From Pyropia haitanensis (Eukaryota > Rhodophyta > Bangiophyceae > Bangiales > Bangiaceae), in NCBI GenBank assembly GCA_008729055.1, contig SDUX01000008.1, positions 3,931,756 through 3,995,755 of the forward strand: 64,000 bases of DNA, given 5' to 3'. The notes beneath the pieces are model-generated. The model was not told the DNA's origin. It ran no database searches and saw only the letters and a program-made list of their open reading frames with translations. The translations under genes and the position numbers were made by a program. Of this stretch, positions 44,488 through 53,984 are shown in pieces; the first letter of the stretch is position 1; every line of letters starts with the position of its first letter.

Positions 44488-45227
44488 GGTACGGGGGGGC
44501 TTTGGAGGCGGAGCGGTGGCGTGCCCGCGGTGGGCGGCAGAGCAACCGCCGACGCGACGGCAGCGCGGCGGCAGCAGTGGTGGTGGCAGCGGCAGCGGCA
44601 GCGGCAGCGGCAGCGGCAGCGGCAGCGGCAGCGGTAGCGGTTGGGGCAGCGGCAGCGGTAGCGGTTGGGGCAGCGGCAGGGGCGGCGCGAAAAGCCCCGA
44701 CACGGGACTGAGCCAACGGAGGAGGCGGTGGGTGACCGGGGGGGAATGGCGGGCGCCGCCGCCGTCGGCACCGGCACCGCCGAGCCGTGGGGGGGCGACG
44801 GCTCTGACGGCGGCGCGCGGCACCGCGCGCTGCTGTGATCCGCCGCCAATGCCCTCACGGAAATCCGTCATCAACGTTGCGAAAATGGGGAGGCAGGCAG
44901 AGGATCAACGCGAGGGCCATCAATCAACAACGCTCGTCGGCCAATGAGAGAGGGGCCCACGTGCGGTGGGTCACGCTCTTTTTGCCAGCCGGGCCGGGCC
45001 GTCTGGCACGCTCTGTGCCACGTGGCCGCAGCCGCGCCTCCTCTGTCGCGCGCACGCGCGTCGGGGTCACCGTGCGGGCCCCGTCCTCGCGGCTCCATCC
45101 GTCCGCCGCCACCCGCGGTGCCGCCGCCCGCCCTGCTCTGCCCCGCTCTTCCCGCCGCTCCTCCCCCCGTGCCCCTCCCCCTCTCTCCGGTGGCCATCCC
45201 CCCCCGTTTGCACCCGGCGCGGCAGCC
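44488..45227. promoter_or_regulatory. divergent promoter region TrmB / RING E3, with GGCAGC minisatellite
   Basis: 740 nt. Near the TrmB start (44585-44680) is a (GGCAGC)n array of roughly a dozen units with degenerate copies. A CCAAT box (44940-44944) and CACGTG (44958-44963) lie near the centre. The right part is a pyrimidine-rich leader. Confidence 0.4.
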
Positions 45228-46985
45228 ATGGAGTCCTCTCCCCCGCCACTCGCCGTCGCCGACCGCAGCGGCAGTGGCGGCGGCGGCAGCAGCAGCAGCG
45301 GCGGCGGCAGCAGCAGCGGCAGCGGCGTTGGCGGTGCTGGCCCCGGCGGCGGCAGCGGCGGCCGCGGCGGCGGCAGTGGGGGTGGCGGCGGCAGTAGCGG
45401 CGACGGCCGGTCGGCGTCCCCCCCCCCCCCCCCACGGCGGCCACCCCCCCCCCCCCTCCCCCCCCCCCCCCCCCGCCCGCCCACGCGTTTGAGTGCAACA
45501 TCTGTTTCGACACGCCCGCCGAGCCGGTGGTGACCCCCTGCGGCCACCTCTACTGCTGGGCGTGCCTGTACCGGTGGCTCCGCCTGCACGCCGCGTCGCC
45601 GGGGTGCCCGGTGTGCAAGGCGGCGGTCAGCCGGGAGACGGTTATCCCGATTTACGGCCGGGGGGGGGGGGGGGGGGGGGAGGGGAGCGGCGGGGGGGGG
45701 GGGGAGGAGGCCGCGACGCCGCCTCGGCCTCGGGCAAGGCGGACAGGTAAGCTGGGGAGGGGGCGGGGAGGGAGGGGGGGTGGAGAGTTGAGGGCGCGCG
45801 CCGGTCGTTTGTGGGTGGGGGGGTTTTCGGGCCGGAGGTGGGGGCAGGGGCTCACGAGGCGGCGTGCCTGGGGGCGTTTGTGGGGCGCGTGCATGTGGCG
45901 TGATGTTGGGCGTGTCACTGGCATGCGGGCGGGGGCACACGGCTGACGATTGCGTCGGTCTTTGCATTGGGCGTGCCGTCCACTTTCTGCTGTTTTTGTT
46001 TGCTGGGACAGAGGCGGCCGCGGCGGCGGCGCACGGGGGCATGCGGCACCGCCACCCGCACGCAGGCGGCCGCGCGTACGGGGGCGGCCTTGACGCGGGT
46101 GGCCGCGGCGGCGGCGGCGGCGGCAGTGGCAGTGGCGGCGGCGGCAGCGGCGGCGGCGGCGACCATGGCGGCGGCGGCGGCGGCGGCGACGGGATGGGCG
46201 CGTGGCCGCCCGCGTATGGCGGCGGCGGGGGGGGCGCCGCCGCCCATGGGGGTGGCGGCGTGCACGTGGCTGGTGGTGGCTGGGTGGGTGGCGGCGGCGG
46301 CGGCGGTGGCGGCCTGGACGGGCCTGGCGGCGGTGGCGGCGGCGGCGGCGGCGGCGCGTCGACGGCGGGGCTCTTCCCGGCGCTGTTCAACATGCAGATT
46401 GCGTACCCGCCGTTTGGGGACGCGTGGTACGGTACGTTGCTGACTGGGGGTGGAGGAGCGGGAGTAGGGGCGGAGTGGTGGCCGCAGGCCGCGCCGCGAG
46501 GACGGGCGACGACGTGTGAGGTTGGCGGGAGACCCTGATGGCGAGGCGCGGGCACGTGGGGACACTGGTGGTGGCGGCAATGGCGGTGGTGGCGCGCGGC
46601 TGTCGCCGCTGCGCCACCCCTACCCCGTACCGAGGCGGCGTGGACGGACCTGTTGGGCCGCGGGGTTCTCTGCACGAGGAGACTGTGGCAGCGGCAGCAT
46701 GCCGCGTCGCCACGGTCTGCGTTATCTGCCGCGGGTGCTGCCAGACATCTGACGGTTCAGTCAACTGTCCCTCGTCTTTGGTGGTATCGCTCGGCCTCGT
46801 ACGGGGTGTGTGCTTTTTGTATGTCCCTTCCACTTCCACCGCATCTGACTCGTTTCCTCGCCCGCTGCACTCTTGGCCTCACCACAGCACCCCAGCTGCC
46901 GCCAGAGGTGGAGATGCGCGAGCGGGTCGCGCGCTTCTTCCTCCTCATTGTATTTTGTGTGTTCCTGTTTATTGCCATGCTTTGA
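45228..46985 (+). CDS. RMA/RNF5-type membrane-anchored RING E3 ubiquitin ligase (two introns)
   Basis: ER-membrane E3 ligase. Exon 1 (45228-45746) starts [20 protein letters not shown] with a Ser/Gly/Pro-rich lead. The C3HC4 RING follows ([50 protein letters not shown]); P-I-Y-G-R is the RMA/RNF5 hallmark. Exon 2 (46012-46431) is Gly-rich and ends [19 protein letters not shown]. Exon 3 (46888-46985) gives [17 protein letters not shown] and a C-terminal hydrophobic anchor ([15 protein letters not shown]). Introns are 265 nt (GTAAGC...ACAG) and 456 nt (GTACGT...ACAG). Both junctions keep phase (G|AG, G|CA) with the RING frame. One frame switch, in the poly-C region 45417-45475, joins the ATG frame to the RING frame. 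The protein-anchor layout equals RNF5/RNF185. Confidence 0.85.
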
Positions 46986-47370
46986 GCGGGGGGGTAGGGG
47001 GGGGGCGTCGGCGCTAGATAGCCAACGGGCACCACCGTGGGTGGGGATCTTGGCCTTGACGACGGCCTGCACCGCGTCGGTGCTCGTGCCGTGGTCGGGC
47101 ACAGCGTCGATATTCGTTCAGCACGTTGCTGCGTAATTTTGTAGAAAACACTCCTACATTCATCGCTTTCACGTGGTCTTTCGCGAAAGTCAACGGCGGT
47201 GGCGCGTCACGGCGCCCGGCACCGAGATCGCCCGCCGTCTGCGCCGCCTCCACCACGAACGCGGCCCCATCGTGCGCGGCTGCGCCGTCGATCGCGACGT
47301 GGACTGGTGGAGCTGCTGCGGACTCACCCTCCTCCCGTCCCTGCCGCGGCCCACCGACACCGTCCACACC
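46986..47370. other. tandem intergenic region RING E3 / RHD3-like
   Basis: 385 nt containing the 3' flank of the RING gene and the upstream region of the RHD3-like gene. Around 47100-47180 the sequence is AT-richer. No separate gene seen. Confidence 0.4.
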
Positions 47371-49362
47371 ATGGACACGACCGTCATTGCCGCGGACGGC
47401 ACCTACCGGGCCGACGCGTACCGGTCGCTGGTGGCCAAGGCGGCCGACCCCGGCGCCACTGGCGACGACGATGGCGCCTACACCGTTCTCGCCGCGTACG
47501 GCGCGGCGCCCGCGGCGCCGACGCCCCTCCTTGCCGCCCTCCTCGCCGACGTTGACGCCCCAGAGGCGGCCGCCGTCGACGCGGCCGCCGTCGCGGCCGC
47601 AGCGGCGGCGCTCTCCCCTGTCGCCGCCGCCGACGCGGCCGCCACCCCCACCGCGGCCACCCCGGCGGGCGCGGCCGTGACGGGCGGCGTCGCGGCCGTC
47701 GACGACTCGTCGGTGCTGGCCAGCCCCGCCCGTGGGGTGGTGGGCGTGTGCGTGCCGCCGCCGCCGGCGGTCCGCGACGCGGCCGCCGCTGCCGCCGCCG
47801 CGGCGGCACGGTCGGCGGTGTGGGCGGCGACGGTCGCGGACGGGCTGCTGTGGGTGGTGCGTGGGGCGGACCTCCGCCGGCCCGCCGCGTCGGGGCTGTC
47901 GTCCCTCTTGTCGGCCGTGTCCGCGTCGCTGCGGGTGCGGGGCAAGGTCGCGGCGGCGGCGGCGGCGGCCGACGGCGGTGGTGGCGGCAGCGGCAGCGGG
48001 TCGGGGGTGCAGGGTGGGGGCAAGCGGCTGCTGCTGGTGGCGGTGATGGACGTGGACGTGGACGAGACGCCGCGGGAGGCGCTCGTCGCGGCGGCGCTCG
48101 CGGAGCTGGCCGCCGCGTGGGGCGCCACCCCGCGGCCGGCGGGCTTTGCCGCTACCCGCCTGACGGACCTGTACCAGCTCGAGTTTGTGACGCTCCCGCA
48201 CCGCCTGCACGCCGCCGCCGCGTACGCCGACGCGGTGGTGACGCTGCGGGGGCGGCTGACCGACCCGGCGGCGGAGGCGTACCTCTTCCCGCCCGCCGCG
48301 CGGCCGCCGCCCTACGCCGCCGCCGCCGTTGGCGCGGCCGCCGCCGACGCGTACGCGGCGGCGGTGTGGGCGGCGCTTGTCGCGGACGGGGCGGGGGTGG
48401 AGGCGGTGCCGTCGGCCGCGGCGGCCGCCGCCGCCGCCGACGGCGCGGACGGTGCCGACGGCGCACCCGCGGACGCGGCCGCGGCGCCCGTGGACGATGC
48501 GGAGGCCAAGGCGGCGTACCGGCTGGACCAGCTGCGCGTCGCGGCGTACGAGCAGTACGGGGCCAACGCGGCGGACTGGAAGGACGTGGTCGACGGCGGC
48601 GCGCTGGTGGATGATTTCGCCGCCGCCGCCGACGCGCTCCGCGCGCACACCCTCACCGCGTTTGACGAGGACGCCGCCGCGTACGCGGCGTCGGCAACGT
48701 ATGGCCGCAAGCGGGCCGAGCTGGACGACGCGGTCGTCGCGGACCTCCGCGCGCTGTACGACAAGCAGGTGGCGACCGCGCGGGAGCGGGCGTATGACCG
48801 CTTCCGGGCGGCGGCGGCGGCCATCCCGCCGGGTGCGGACGGCGTGTCCCGCCGGGTGACCGCGGCGGTCAAGGAGGCGGAAGCGGCGTTCCGCGAGTCG
48901 GTCGCCGCGCTGACGCCGGCGGGCGCGGCCGACGACTCGTGGCGCCCGGACGCGACGGCCGAGGCGCTAAAGGCGTCGCTGCGGGAGGACGCGGCGGAGC
49001 GGCTGCAGCTGGCCAAGCTCCACGCCGCCCGCCGCAGCCGCGCCGGGCGGCGCGGCGGGCGTGGCGGGGCGGGCGGCGGCGGCGGCGCCGAGCGCCAGCC
49101 GGTGGCGGTCAGCTTCCACTACCTCGCGCCCTCCGTGTTTGGCCTAAAGGACAGCCGCGTGGACCGGCTGTCGGCGGCGGACGCGGTGGCGTACCAGGCG
49201 GCGCCGGCGCGGGAGATGGCGCTCGGCTCGCTGCGGCCGGCGGGGGGGGCAGCGGGGGGGGGCGGGCTCCTCGGCCGCGTGTTTGGCCGCAAGGGCACCG
49301 CCGCGGCGGCGCGGCCAGATCTCGACTTGATCTACACCGACACAAAGGCGGGGAGTGCGTAG
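47371..49362 (+). CDS. RHD3/Sey1-like protein with degenerate GTPase motifs and no membrane segment
   Basis: 663 residues from ATG 47371 (MDTTVIAADGTYRADAYRSL). RHD3/Sey1/atlastin GTPases fuse ER tubules. Alignable landmarks: TVIAADGTYRADAYRSLV at the N-terminus, SDVLL-like ADGLLWVVRGADLRRPAASG, and LLVAVMDVDVDETPREALVA. Others are LTDLYQLEFVTLPHRLHAA, then the helical bundle with YRLDQLRVAAYEQY, TAFDEDAAAYAASATYGRKR and LRALYDKQVATARERAYDRF. The P-loop position reads YTVLAAYGAAPAAPTPLLAA, with no G-K-S/T; the D-x-E-G switch region is not recognisable; and the R-D motif reads M-D. No hydrophobic hairpin precedes the C-terminus (GRKGTAAAARPDLDLIYTDT). The frame is intact, so decay by mutation is not obvious. 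It probably lacks GTPase and fusion activity; its role is unknown. Confidence 0.75.
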   Translation: MDTTVIAADGTYRADAYRSLVAKAADPGATGDDDGAYTVLAAYGAAPAAPTPLLAALLADVDAPEAAAVDAAAVAAAAAALSPVAAADAAATPTAATPAGAAVTGGVAAVDDSSVLASPARGVVGVCVPPPPAVRDAAAAAAAAAARSAVWAATVADGLLWVVRGADLRRPAASGLSSLLSAVSASLRVRGKVAAAAAAADGGGGGSGSGSGVQGGGKRLLLVAVMDVDVDETPREALVAAALAELAAAWGATPRPAGFAATRLTDLYQLEFVTLPHRLHAAAAYADAVVTLRGRLTDPAAEAYLFPPAARPPPYAAAAVGAAAADAYAAAVWAALVADGAGVEAVPSAAAAAAAADGADGADGAPADAAAAPVDDAEAKAAYRLDQLRVAAYEQYGANAADWKDVVDGGALVDDFAAAADALRAHTLTAFDEDAAAYAASATYGRKRAELDDAVVADLRALYDKQVATARERAYDRFRAAAAAIPPGADGVSRRVTAAVKEAEAAFRESVAALTPAGAADDSWRPDATAEALKASLREDAAERLQLAKLHAARRSRAGRRGGRGGAGGGGGAERQPVAVSFHYLAPSVFGLKDSRVDRLSAADAVAYQAAPAREMALGSLRPAGGAAGGGGLLGRVFGRKGTAAAARPDLDLIYTDTKAGSA

Positions 49363-49970
49363 GTACGTAGGGTGAGGATGGGGGGGGGGGGCGGAGGGGT
49401 AGGACGGGCTATGGTCACGACGGGTGGGGGTGCTGGGGTGGGGTGGTGGGGGAGGTGTGCGAGGCTGTCTGGTCGTTGTCGTGGGGAGGCTGGTTCGCAA
49501 CCGTTTTGCGCGCCCTTTATGACCGGGCTTGTCCCTTTGAGGAACGCGCGCAGTGGCCCGCGGGGGAGGCTGGACGACTGGGCGATGGCGTCACTGGCTG
49601 CACGGCCACGCCTCACTGCGGCGGGGTGGTGTAACGGTCTTGAGCCACGGGGATTGTCTGTCGATGGACGCGACTACCAGGACGGGTCCGCTAGCAACAG
49701 ACACAGCTCATACCGCGTCCCCTGGTCCGCGCACGGTGGAGGCGTGCAAGGATTGCAGGCCTCTGCCAGCCACAAAGCTTGGATTGACGGGGCAGTACAC
49801 ATACAAAGCACACCCTCTGTGGCTTCCGCTCCGATGGACAAGGACTACAATGAAAAACAAAAAAAGAGATCGGCCCCAGGTATAGCACACTATGTTCTTT
49901 TCCCAACCGCCTCAAGCCCCTCTACAGCAACCAACTGGCACACCCCAGCTCGCCGGGTCGCGCCACCCCC
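49363..49970. other. convergent intergenic region
   Basis: 608 nt between the RHD3-like and SerRS stop codons. Small frames only. A segment near 49620 loosely resembles a tRNA 5' half but does not fold into a cloverleaf by eye and is not called. Confidence 0.4.
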
Positions 49971-51296
49971 TCACACCTTCTCTGCTGGGCGGACAAAGGG
50001 GAAAAAGTCGGCGCCGACGAGCGCCCGCAGCGGCTCTGGCACCGTCACCCCATCGTCGGTCTGGTAGTTTTCCAAGATGCAGCACAGCACCCGCGTCGTC
50101 GCGCACAGCGTCGAGTTGAGCATGTGCACGTACCGCTTCTCCGTCTCGCCCTTCTTCTTCGTGCCGTACCGCGTGCCCAGCCGCCGCGCCTGGTAGTCGG
50201 TGCAGTTGGAGCACGAGACGAGCTCCCGAAACTCACCCGACGCCGGGAACCACCCTTCCAGGTCGTACTTCTTGGCCGCCGCCTTGTTCAGCTTGCCCGA
50301 CACGATGCCAACGACTCGGTGCGGGAGGGACAGGGACTTGTAAAAGTCTTCTGCGTTGGTGATGAGCGCCTCCATCTCGGTCCAGGACGCGTCATTGTCG
50401 GGGCTCGTCAGCACAAACTGCTCGACCTTGTCAAACTGGTGCACCCGAAAGATACCCAGCGTGTCCCGGCCGTGGGAGCCCGCCTCCTTGCGGAAACACG
50501 CGGAGAAGGAGGCGTACCGGGTAGGGAGCTCCTGCGGGTCCACCCACTCGCCCGCGTGGTACGCGCACATGGGCTGCTCCGACGTCGCCACCAGGTACTT
50601 GTCGGTGCCCTCGCCCGACACCTTGTACAGCTCCTCGTCAAAGTCCTCCAGCTGCGCGCACTTGGCCATCTCGGCCGTCTCCATAAAGTAGGGCGTTTGC
50701 ATGGCGGTAAAGTCGCGGGCGGCCAGGAACTGCACCCCATACGTGGCGAGCGCCATGTTCAGCCGCGCGCCCGGGCCCTTGAGAAAGTACCCCCGGTTAC
50801 CCGCCACCGAAGTGCCACGCTTGTACTCGACGCCCCCAATCATGTGCAGCAGGTCCACGTGGTTCAGCCGCTTTCCTGGCGCCTCGGCCGCGTCGCCCCA
50901 GGTGCGCTCCACCGAATTCCGGTCCTCGTCATTGTCCACGGGCGCGCTGTCCGCAACGAGGTTGCCAATGCCCCCCAGCAGCGCGTCCCGCGCGGCGGCC
51001 GCCGCAGACTCGACGCCCGCCGCGTCGGCGATCCGCGCCTCGATGGCGGCCTTCTCCACCAGCAGTGCCGCCGCCTCGTCCCGCGCCTTGGCCTTGAACA
51101 GCACCTGGATGCGTTTTTGGAGTGCGTTGAGCGCCGTGCGTTCCTGGACGAGCGCGTAGTCGGCCCGCCGCCACTCGTCGTCCGCGGCAATCACCTCGTC
51201 AACGAGTTCCACCTTGTCGTACCGCCGCCGCTGCGACTCGCGCACGCGCTCTGGGTCGCCACCCCTCTCTTTGCGAAATAGGTTGATGTCCAGCAT
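49971..51296 (-). CDS. SARS1: seryl-tRNA synthetase, cytosolic type
   Basis: It charges tRNA-Ser (and tRNA-Sec) with serine. 441 residues from ATG 51296 (MLDINLFRKERGGDPERVRE), the conserved eukaryotic N-terminus. The coiled-coil tRNA-binding arm follows (about residues 25-110, TALNALQKRIQVLFKAKARD). The class II core shows motif 1 (GVQFLAARDFTAMQTPYFME), the serine-binding TSEQPMCAYHAGEW, motif 2 (FRKEAGSHGRDTLGIFRVHQ) and motif 3 (NSTLCATTRVLCCILENYQT), preceded by SNCTDYQARRLGTRYG. No presequence, intron or frame switch. The frame stays open to 51548, but that part is not conserved. An inverted CCAAT/GGAAG promoter element pair lies in the divergent region shared with the CCT gene. Confidence 0.96.
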   Translation of the reverse strand: MLDINLFRKERGGDPERVRESQRRRYDKVELVDEVIAADDEWRRADYALVQERTALNALQKRIQVLFKAKARDEAAALLVEKAAIEARIADAAGVESAAAAARDALLGGIGNLVADSAPVDNDEDRNSVERTWGDAAEAPGKRLNHVDLLHMIGGVEYKRGTSVAGNRGYFLKGPGARLNMALATYGVQFLAARDFTAMQTPYFMETAEMAKCAQLEDFDEELYKVSGEGTDKYLVATSEQPMCAYHAGEWVDPQELPTRYASFSACFRKEAGSHGRDTLGIFRVHQFDKVEQFVLTSPDNDASWTEMEALITNAEDFYKSLSLPHRVVGIVSGKLNKAAAKKYDLEGWFPASGEFRELVSCSNCTDYQARRLGTRYGTKKKGETEKRYVHMLNSTLCATTRVLCCILENYQTDDGVTVPEPLRALVGADFFPFVRPAEKV

Positions 51297-52877
51297 CGTG
51301 ACGAGGCGATGCCAGACGAGCTCAGACGCTGGGTACAGGTGCGACAGCTGCGTGCGACGGTGCTGTCGCGCGATACAAAATAGGTGAAGACTGAGCGATG
51401 AAGACAGCGACTGTCGAGCGGGGTTTCTTGCTGGTGCGGCGCGTCCAGCGCGTCCTGCTGCGGATCGAACACCCGGGCATCGACACGCCACGTCGCACAA
51501 CGAGGTCTCGACATAGTGTCCGCAGCACAAAATGACTTCGAACACCACGACGCTGGTATTTGACGGTTATATGTAAGTATATTACATTTGAGCGAAATGG
51601 AAGTTGACGTCTTGCTGGTACTTCAATACCGTGGCGGATGTCGACGATTACAACCTGCCTTTGGCCTGTCTCTCAGACACAAACGTACAGATCTTCTGCG
51701 GATATTGATGACATGTCACGTGACGAGCAACTTCCAGAAAATACAACATATAGAACTACGGCGGAGCCGCATCTGCAAGCGCCGGCGAGCGGATCTCTGC
51801 CGCGTCGGCCGGCGATGCGCACCCGTAGCTCTCGAGGTGCGTGTCCCCCCCCCAACGCGGCCCGTCGCCCATCCCCTGCCTGCAGAGCAGGCGGGGGGAG
51901 GGGGGCCTCTGCCGTTCGTCGTGCCCTCCCCGGTGATGGTGGCGCTTCCGCTTTGATTGGCCGCCCCGGATCGGAAGCGTTGCCAGACGGACGCGCCACC
52001 GCGACCCAATCGAGCGGAAGCGCCCCCTGCTCGGGGCCGCACCCCACGTGACGGGCTGGTGCCACACGCGCCAGCCGCCGGCCGCGGGCGCCCCCGTTCG
52101 GATCCGTCCTTCGTTTTCGATTGGTCCGTCGCCGCGGCTCCGCGCCGCAGACCCCCCCCGCGAGTTGCCATAACTTGCCCTCCCCCCCCCCCCCCCCCCG
52201 CCCCCCCTCGCCGCGCCCTTTGAATGGTGGCGGACTCTGGTCCGTGACAGTCCACCGCCGCGCAGCGCGGCGGTCTCGCGGCCAGTGGCCCGGTTAGGGG
52301 CGCCCGACTACGACAGGCAGGGTTGGCCCACCTGCTTTGTCTTCGGGTGTGGCTGGACCTTATCTGACGGCCCCTGCCGTCGATGCGGGCCGCCTCCCCC
52401 CCCCCACGGCCTCCCCGGCAGTGGTGGCGGTTTGTATTGCAATGGACGTTCCACCGTCGCCGCCGCCTGTGGCGCTCACGCGCGGACCCGCGCGTGGCAG
52501 CCGCCGCGCAAGTGCCGGCACAGCCGGGCCACCCGGAAGCCGCCCCCACGCGCACACACGCGCGCGCGCGCGCGGCGGGGCCCCAGTGGAACGCACCCCC
52601 CGCACGTGCTGCTTATCTTCTCTGGCCGCGCGCCGGTGCGGTGGACGACCACCACCGTCAACGCCAACGCCCTTCCCTGCGAGTTCCTGCGGGCCACATC
52701 TAGACTCAGTCCTTCGCCTCGCTCCTGTCCTCTACCCTCGTCCCATGCCCCCGCCCTCCTCCTCGATTCTCTTCCCCCGTCTTTGTCGTCTTGCTTCTTG
52801 CTTCTTGCTCCCCCTCGTCTTGCCATCCCCCCCCCTCCCTCCCCATCCACTTCGCCTCTTCCCGCCTCATCGCCACC
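51297..52877. promoter_or_regulatory. divergent intergenic region SerRS / CCT gene 1
   Basis: 1.6 kb without a recognised gene. It contains an inverted repeat of CCAAT plus GGAAGCG modules (51941-52024), CACGTG at 52045-52050, another ATTGG at 52120-52124, a CA/CG-rich microsatellite at about 52555-52575, and a C/T-rich leader (52700-52870) before the ATG at 52878. Confidence 0.45.
51941..52024. promoter_or_regulatory. inverted CCAAT / GGAAG promoter module
   Basis: The left arm GGCGCTTCCGCTTTGATTGG (51941-51960) and right arm CCAATCGAGCGGAAGCGCC (52006-52024) are inverted near-copies 45 nt apart. Each pairs a CCAAT box with a CGGAAG core, suggesting a bidirectional NF-Y-type promoter serving SerRS and the CCT gene. 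The function is inferred. Confidence 0.5.
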
Positions 52878-53984
52878 ATGATGAGTGAACTCCCCGCCCT
52901 GCCGCCCTGCTGGGACCTGGGTCTCCCGCCGCCGCCCCCGTCCGTGTCAGCAGAGCTGGAGCAGCTCCTCGAAGGCGCGCGCCCGCCGCCCACCGCCGAC
53001 CTCGACGACCTGTGTGGCACGTGGATGATGGCGGGCGTGTCCGCCGACCTCGCCGACTACCTCGATGACGACGCCGCGGCGGACGCGCAAGCCGCGGCCG
53101 CCGGCGCAGAGGCCGCCGTCGTGGCCGAGGCACTGCGGCTGGCCACCCCAGCCACCACCCCGGCGAGCGTGCCTCCCGCAGCGGTCCCGTCCCGCCCGCC
53201 CTCGTCTGGCGCCGAGGCCCCCGCCGCCGCCACCACCGCCGGCTCTTCCAACAACACGGCTGCTGTTGGGTGGCGTGGCACCGTCAAGCTGCCGGCCTCC
53301 ATCATCCAACGGGCGGTCGGGCGGGCTGCGGCGGCGGCGCTCGGCCGTCTGCTCACGGCAACGACGGTCACGGCCGCCGCGCCGGCCTCGACGTCGCCGT
53401 CCTTCCCGGCCGTCTCCGTGTCACCCCCGTCCGCAACGTCGGTGCTAGGCGCGGCGGTGGTGAGCGCGTCGACCCCGCTCCCGCCGCCGCCGCTCCCTGC
53501 AGCGTGGACATCGCCGCTGTGGGCGCCCGCCAGCGGCGCCCAGGCGGTGGCGTCCCCCACCGAAGCCACGGCGACCGGCATGTGGGACGCTCCCGCCACC
53601 GCCACACCGGCCTCCCCGTGGCCGCTGTGGGCGGCTGGCGCCTCCTACAGCGACGTGTCGGGCACGGCGTCGCTGCCGCCTGCCGCTACCACCACCGCGG
53701 CGGCGGTCGCGACCGCGGGGACCGCCGCGGCGGCCGCGACGGCGCCACCCGGCGAACAGCTCGACGGCGCCCTCCGGGCGGTCGCCCTGTGCCGCTTTCG
53801 CGCGAAAAAGGCGGGGCGTCAGGGTCTTCCTCCCCTGCCCCCGGTGGCCGCCGCCCCCACCGCTGCCGCCGCTGGGCGGGGGCGGGGGGGGGCGGTGCGG
53901 CGGGAGATTGCCAAGGCGCGGCCGCGGCGGCACGGGCGGTTTGTCAAGGCAGCGGCGGCGGCGGCGGCCGGGGGGAGGAGATAA
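52878..53984 (+). CDS. CCT-motif protein 1 (CONSTANS-like C-terminus, interrupted motif)
   Basis: 368 residues from ATG 52878 in ACCATG context (MMSELPALPPCWDLGLPP). The C-terminus carries both halves of a CCT motif: ALRAVALCRFRAKKAGR and, after about 25 inserted Pro/Ala/Gly residues, AVRREIAKARPRRHGRFVK. In CONSTANS/TOC1-type CCT domains these are contiguous (R-F-x-x-K-R...R-x-x-x-A-x-x-R-P-R-x-x-G-R-F-V-K) and bind DNA with NF-Y subunits; the second half resembles NF-YA. The N-terminus has a short acidic stretch (ADLDDLCGTWMMAGV, ADLADYLDDDAA), perhaps an activation domain; the middle is Ala/Pro/Thr-rich. No B-box or receiver domain. No splice acceptor lies in front of the second half, so the insert is not a missed intron. 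It is followed in tandem by a paralogue. Confidence 0.78.
   Translation: MMSELPALPPCWDLGLPPPPPSVSAELEQLLEGARPPPTADLDDLCGTWMMAGVSADLADYLDDDAAADAQAAAAGAEAAVVAEALRLATPATTPASVPPAAVPSRPPSSGAEAPAAATTAGSSNNTAAVGWRGTVKLPASIIQRAVGRAAAAALGRLLTATTVTAAAPASTSPSFPAVSVSPPSATSVLGAAVVSASTPLPPPPLPAAWTSPLWAPASGAQAVASPTEATATGMWDAPATATPASPWPLWAAGASYSDVSGTASLPPAATTTAAAVATAGTAAAAATAPPGEQLDGALRAVALCRFRAKKAGRQGLPPLPPVAAAPTAAAAGRGRGGAVRREIAKARPRRHGRFVKAAAAAAAGGRR

Noticed and set aside
49625..49690. tRNA-like stretch (GGTGGTGTAACGGTCTTGAG...)
   Set aside because: Resembles only a tRNA 5' half; there is no matching 3' half.
53815..53905. CCT inserts as unspliced introns (also 56935-57085)
   Set aside because: No AG acceptor with a pyrimidine tract directly precedes the second motif half in either gene, and both inserts are open in frame.
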